DNA of 64,000 nucleotides from Allium sativum (lineage: Eukaryota; Streptophyta; Magnoliopsida; Asparagales; Amaryllidaceae), in NCBI GenBank assembly GCA_030737875.1, contig CM060922.1, positions 761,557,603 to 761,621,602 on the forward strand, written 5' to 3'. This document shows positions 61,051 through 64,000 of this stretch, piece by piece (within the stretch, counting starts at the first letter, position 1; the number at the start of each line of letters is the position of its first letter). The notes beneath the pieces are model-generated. The model searched no databases, was not told the DNA's origin, and worked only from the letters and a program-made list of their open reading frames with translations. A program made the translations under genes and the position numbers.

Positions 61051-61260
61051 CTAGTAATTAACCTGCCACAAACACCGTTGCGCCCCCTTCTTGACAAACC
61101 CCGTGCCCCCACTACAACCCTGATCGGCACCGCCACCAGAGCACCATACCCCCAGTCTGATACACTTCAGCTCCGCTGACCACCCCGGCGATTTCACAAG
61201 GCAGCCTTGCCTCCGATGCCATCCATTTTCCAGAAACACGCCTCGCACGATAATATCCAT
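61051..61260 (-). CDS. 69-codon ORF in the LA leader, 5' LTR copy (hypothetical)
   Basis: Same position and length as the frame at 53883-54092, starting MDIIVRGVFLENGWH. It is the first ATG after the TATA region in the LTR that would drive transcription. A handful of residues differ between the two copies and both are uninterrupted. No recognised domain. Confidence 0.3.
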   Translation of the reverse strand: MDIIVRGVFLENGWHRRQGCLVKSPGWSAELKCIRLGVWCSGGGADQGCSGGTGFVKKGAQRCLWQVNY

Positions 61261-61316
61261 GCTAGAGATGGAAGACGTGAAGTGGGCGAGAGTTGCTAGA
61301 AGAAAGATGGTGAGGA

Positions 61317-61339
61317 TTTATATATATATATATATATAC
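61317..61339 (-). promoter_or_regulatory. TATA region of LA 5' LTR, expanded to (TA)n
   Basis: Where the other LTR has GGATTTATATATATTTTC, this one has GGATTTATA followed by about ten TA units. The change lengthens the spacing across the core promoter. Confidence 0.5.
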
Positions 61340-62485
61340 TATTCCAGAAATCAGTTGTTTTTATTTTTCTGTTCAAAAGAAGAGAAGAAGCGATATTTAT
61401 AGTTATGATACCGTGGAGAGCACGGTTACATGGGATGCAAGGAAATTTTGGTTGTTTGGCTTCCAAGGCACGAGAAGAATTGTTTATTTTATATTTCTGT
61501 TTTGAATAGCTAATTGATGAGACTGCGTAGGTCCGCGCAGTTATTATATTTAAGGTGATTGGAGATTTTTATTTAGCTTCTCACTCACTTTGATAAATAT
61601 TTACTGTAATCTAACGCCGTCAGTTAAATATGCGCACCATCACACATCAACTTCAAACACAACAAAACTAGACACACTGCTACGACTTGACGTTCTGTTC
61701 CCAGTGAAATTAATTTTGTTGAAAACAAACTCTATTTGTCCAACGATGTTATTTTAATTTCAATATATTTATCGTTTCGCATTTAAATTTAGCCTACCGA
61801 TAAAATAACTCAAATTGGCTCCAAACTTAAAAACTAGCAATAAGTAGCTATACGTATTCCAATAAAACTAATTTCGTCGAAAACGGAGGTCGCTGAAAAA
61901 TAATTATTTATGCGGCTTATATAATTATCGTTAAAACATAAATAAATAACAAAACAATTAAATCAATCCATAATAACTTATTATTATTGTATATATGTCC
62001 AAATAAAATAATTTACAAATTACAAATATGAACCAATATGGAATTATAACTCCATATTAACCATTTTGAGTAAAAAAACATTATATTTTCTATTCAAAAT
62101 TATTAAATAAACGTTATCGTTTATTAACGATTTCCATAGCGACTATTTTAAAATTTGATTTGGACATAACTTACAATATATAAGCTAAAAACTCAATTTT
62201 TCTCTTTCATTAGAAAATTACAATCAAAACAATCCCAACGTTTCTTGTTTCATAGAATTCTGACTTAAAACTAATTCTGTATATTTAATTAAAGTTGAAA
62301 ACTCAACATTACGAATTAACGCGCCATTACGAGTTCTTTTTTTAAAATTAAATATGAGTTTAAACGTTCAATCACTATTTAATTAACAAATTAAATATTT
62401 AAAAATCCGTTAATATTCCAATTATAATATTTAAAATAGATTTAAATATTCGAAATCAAATGGCCGAAAAATCTGGGTCGTTACA

Positions 62486-62490
62486 TCAAG
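62486..62490. other. LA target-site duplication, right copy
   Basis: TCAAG, one base different from TCAGG at 48730-48734. Confidence 0.65.
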
Positions 62491-62784
62491 ACTAATGTTT
62501 ACAGTGATATTTATTTCATTTGTGGAGGCTATATTGTTAAAAATTATATTAATATGTCACTCTGGCTAGAACATACCAAAGTTAGGCAAAAGCTTCAGAG
62601 CCTAATTTGTGCCAACGCAACTGACATGTTGGGCTAACTAAGATTTTTCTTTTTTTTCAAACTCAAAACTTAAGGGTTATAAATGTATAGTTATTGACAG
62701 TTTGATTAAATTAGTAATGTAACTTTTTATTTTTTTTATTTTTTTGTTATGAGGGATTTATTTTTTAAACACAAATTAAAAGAA

Positions 62785-62803
62785 AGGGCATTTTTCTGTA
62801 GTG
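62785..62803 (-). repeat. CACTA-type terminus
   Basis: The minus strand starts CACTACAGAAAAATGCCC, the usual form of a plant CACTA terminal inverted repeat. The sequence inward to LA (62491-62784) is AT-rich with no motif. Confidence 0.55.
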
Positions 62804-64000
62804 GCTCACAAAAATGCAGCAGAGATCTGATCAAACAAAACCGAGTACCAAGAGAAAAAAATACAGATGCAGAAACTCCAAAGACAGCTACAAACCAAGA
62901 AATCCAAACAGGAAGACAAAGGGAAATACCCAACTGAGCAAGAAATGCAAAAAGGCCAAACCAAACAAAACGATCAAAAAAACATTCAAAAAGAAAACTA
63001 AGGGAAAACAGTAGCTAACACAAAATATAACCTATTCTATTTCCTTCCATTTGATGATCCTACTTTTTAGGAGACGTTGGAATTAATTTACGTATTAAAA
63101 TAGATATGATCCTCTTTTCGGTTGTATAGTAAAAGATGGGATACAGGAAACTAATTGGAAGCAGTTCCTGGTTGGCTTGATAACAAGCCTATCATACATA
63201 GAAATAGAAGCAGCTGCTACATTATAACAAGTTACGGAAAAAAGAAAGGAAAAAACACTACTTCATATATGAATGAAACTGCCGATTGAACGCTAAATTA
63301 AAAGAGGTGCATATATAAATGGAACATCAGCAGACAAGCTTCAAGACTCGAATATAATTAGGCTCACTATAATAGGATAACATGAAAATGTAATCTCAAT
63401 CATTGATTCATGATAGACTGAACAAACAAATTGTTTTTTGAGTCCAACATAACCACCTTTCCAACTAAAAAAAGAAAATATAAGTTCATGTAGGTTGTAA
63501 ATAGCAACAAAAATGATTTGCAAAACTTAAGCACTATCAGATCTCATTCAAAATAACGGGAATATAACCCTATAGTCAGGTATGCCAATAACCCTATATG
63601 TATTTTAAATATCCACATTAAAAAGTGAGCAATATATGGACTTTTTTTAAAATGTAACCACATTGGCTCTTTTATTTTCATTTCCTTTATATAATTTCTC
63701 TATTCAATGTTATTTTTAAACTACTTTAATTGTTTTTTAACCATTAAAGCTTGAATGAGTTTTAAAACATAATTCATATAGATGCATGATAAATTAAAGT
63801 ACTGTTACAGACATGGTAATAGGATGTACATAAATAAAAAAGAACCCATGCTCGAAGTTTCCGCTAGTTGCCTAAATTATACGACTTGCGTCTCATATTC
63901 ATTTAGTAAATGTTTGATACTATATATGTTATATTTATGGAATAGGACTGTGATATTTAGTTGGTATGACTTAAATTTACAGCTCAAGGAGAAAATGTTT
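62804..64000. other. Unassigned AT-rich end of window
   Basis: The plus strand at 62810-63010 is A-rich and gives Lys/Asn/Gln-rich chance frames. No protein motif, LTR end or RNA gene is recognised through to 64000. Confidence 0.4.

Larger units (their letters stand above)
48735..62485 (-). mobile_element. LA: LARD-like non-autonomous LTR retrotransposon with giant LTRs (13.75 kb)
   Basis: Two colinear LTRs (48735-55309, 6575 bp; 56294-62485, 6192 bp) flank 984 bp. The interior starts (minus strand) with TGGTATCAGAGC and ends with a polypurine tract AAGGGGGGAAGA, so it has what is needed for priming, but it has no gag or pol motif. The flanking five bases nearly match (TCAGG/TCAAG). Large non-autonomous elements of this kind are called LARDs; here the interior is unusually short and the LTRs unusually long. 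Movement would need proteins from a related gypsy element. Confidence 0.88.
56294..62485 (-). repeat. LA 5' LTR (6192 bp)
   Basis: It runs on the plus strand from TGTTACGAACAGGGG to GGGTCGTTACA and is colinear with 48735-55309, apart from small indels and a missing segment of about 380 bp at 59328. In L3 the equivalent of that segment is present (25141-25460), so it was deleted here. The leader block at 60250-61290 and an expanded TATA region at 61317-61339 are present. Confidence 0.9.
47351..62803 (-). mobile_element. CACTA-type DNA transposon remnant, carrying LA inside (limits tentative)
   Basis: The left end reads CATTATTACAAAACAGGTC, like a decayed CACTA terminus, followed by repeated TTGCATCAGTTG/CAACTGATGCAA motifs in both orientations (47370-47670), typical CACTA subterminal repeats. 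Minus-strand exons of a Ulp1-like peptidase, a usual CACTA passenger, follow at 47909-48175. The right end at 62785-62803 reads, on the minus strand, CACTACAGAAAAATGCCC, a good CACTA terminus. The two ends match only partly and the flanking three bases (AAA and GCT) differ, so they may belong to different elements. Confidence 0.5.

Noticed and set aside
1..64000. CRISPR array, tRNA or rRNA genes, bacterial operons
   Set aside because: The tandem arrays have no spacers, no cloverleaf or rRNA signature was recognised, and the content is that of a plant repeat region. Primer-binding sites resemble the tRNA-Met 3' end only over 12 bases.

Overview
This is plant nuclear DNA, and I see no intact host gene in it. 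Every stretch I can name is LTR retrotransposon or DNA transposon sequence. The plant-specific marks are primer-binding sites complementary to the plant initiator tRNA-Met (TGGTATCAGAGC), Tat-type Ty3/gypsy proteins with a second RNase H, Sirevirus-like copia ends and a CACTA element carrying a Ulp1-like peptidase. The composition is AT-rich and the insertions are nested, which suggests repeat-dense (for example pericentromeric) chromatin of an angiosperm with a sizeable genome. I cannot name the species.

Layout, left to right. 1-9714: a minus-strand Ty3/gypsy element (G1) with near-identical 3.2-kb LTRs, a mostly readable gag and a broken pol lacking RNase H; it sits inside the 5' LTR of an older plus-strand copia element (C1, 9720 to about 16350). 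16360-18195: the 3' end of a Sirevirus-like copia element (S1). 18196 to about 20330: the 5' end of a minus-strand Tat-like gypsy element (T1). About 20340-27160: a diverged copy (L3) of a very large LTR, interrupted by a DUF4283/zinc-knuckle fragment at about 22795-24330. 27163 to about 27900: one end of a minus-strand Sirevirus-like LTR (S2). 27900-30500: unassigned T/G-rich DNA. 30500 to about 35270: a second Tat-like gypsy element (T2), with its RT core deleted. 36442-38660: an LTR (R1) lying just downstream of a plausible host-type promoter. 39790-47350: a gypsy pol pseudogene (G2) split between RT and RNase H by a 6.4-kb solo LTR (R2, 40217-46646) with a perfect 5-bp target duplication. 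47351 to about 62803: a probable CACTA element with decayed Ulp1-like exons. 48735-62485: nested in it, a 13.75-kb non-autonomous element (LA) made of two 6.2-6.6-kb LTRs around only 984 bp of non-coding interior. 62804-64000: unassigned.

The most notable objects are LA (a LARD-like element whose LTRs make up about 93 percent of its length, with an uneven LTR divergence that looks like gene conversion), the solo LTR R2 with its GC-rich leader ORF and two tandem arrays, and G1, which has young LTRs but a pol that could not have moved it. LA, L3, R1 and R2 share LTR-end and leader architecture, so one lineage with oversized LTRs seems to have shaped about half of the window. All family assignments come from reading translated motifs by eye; no database search was possible.
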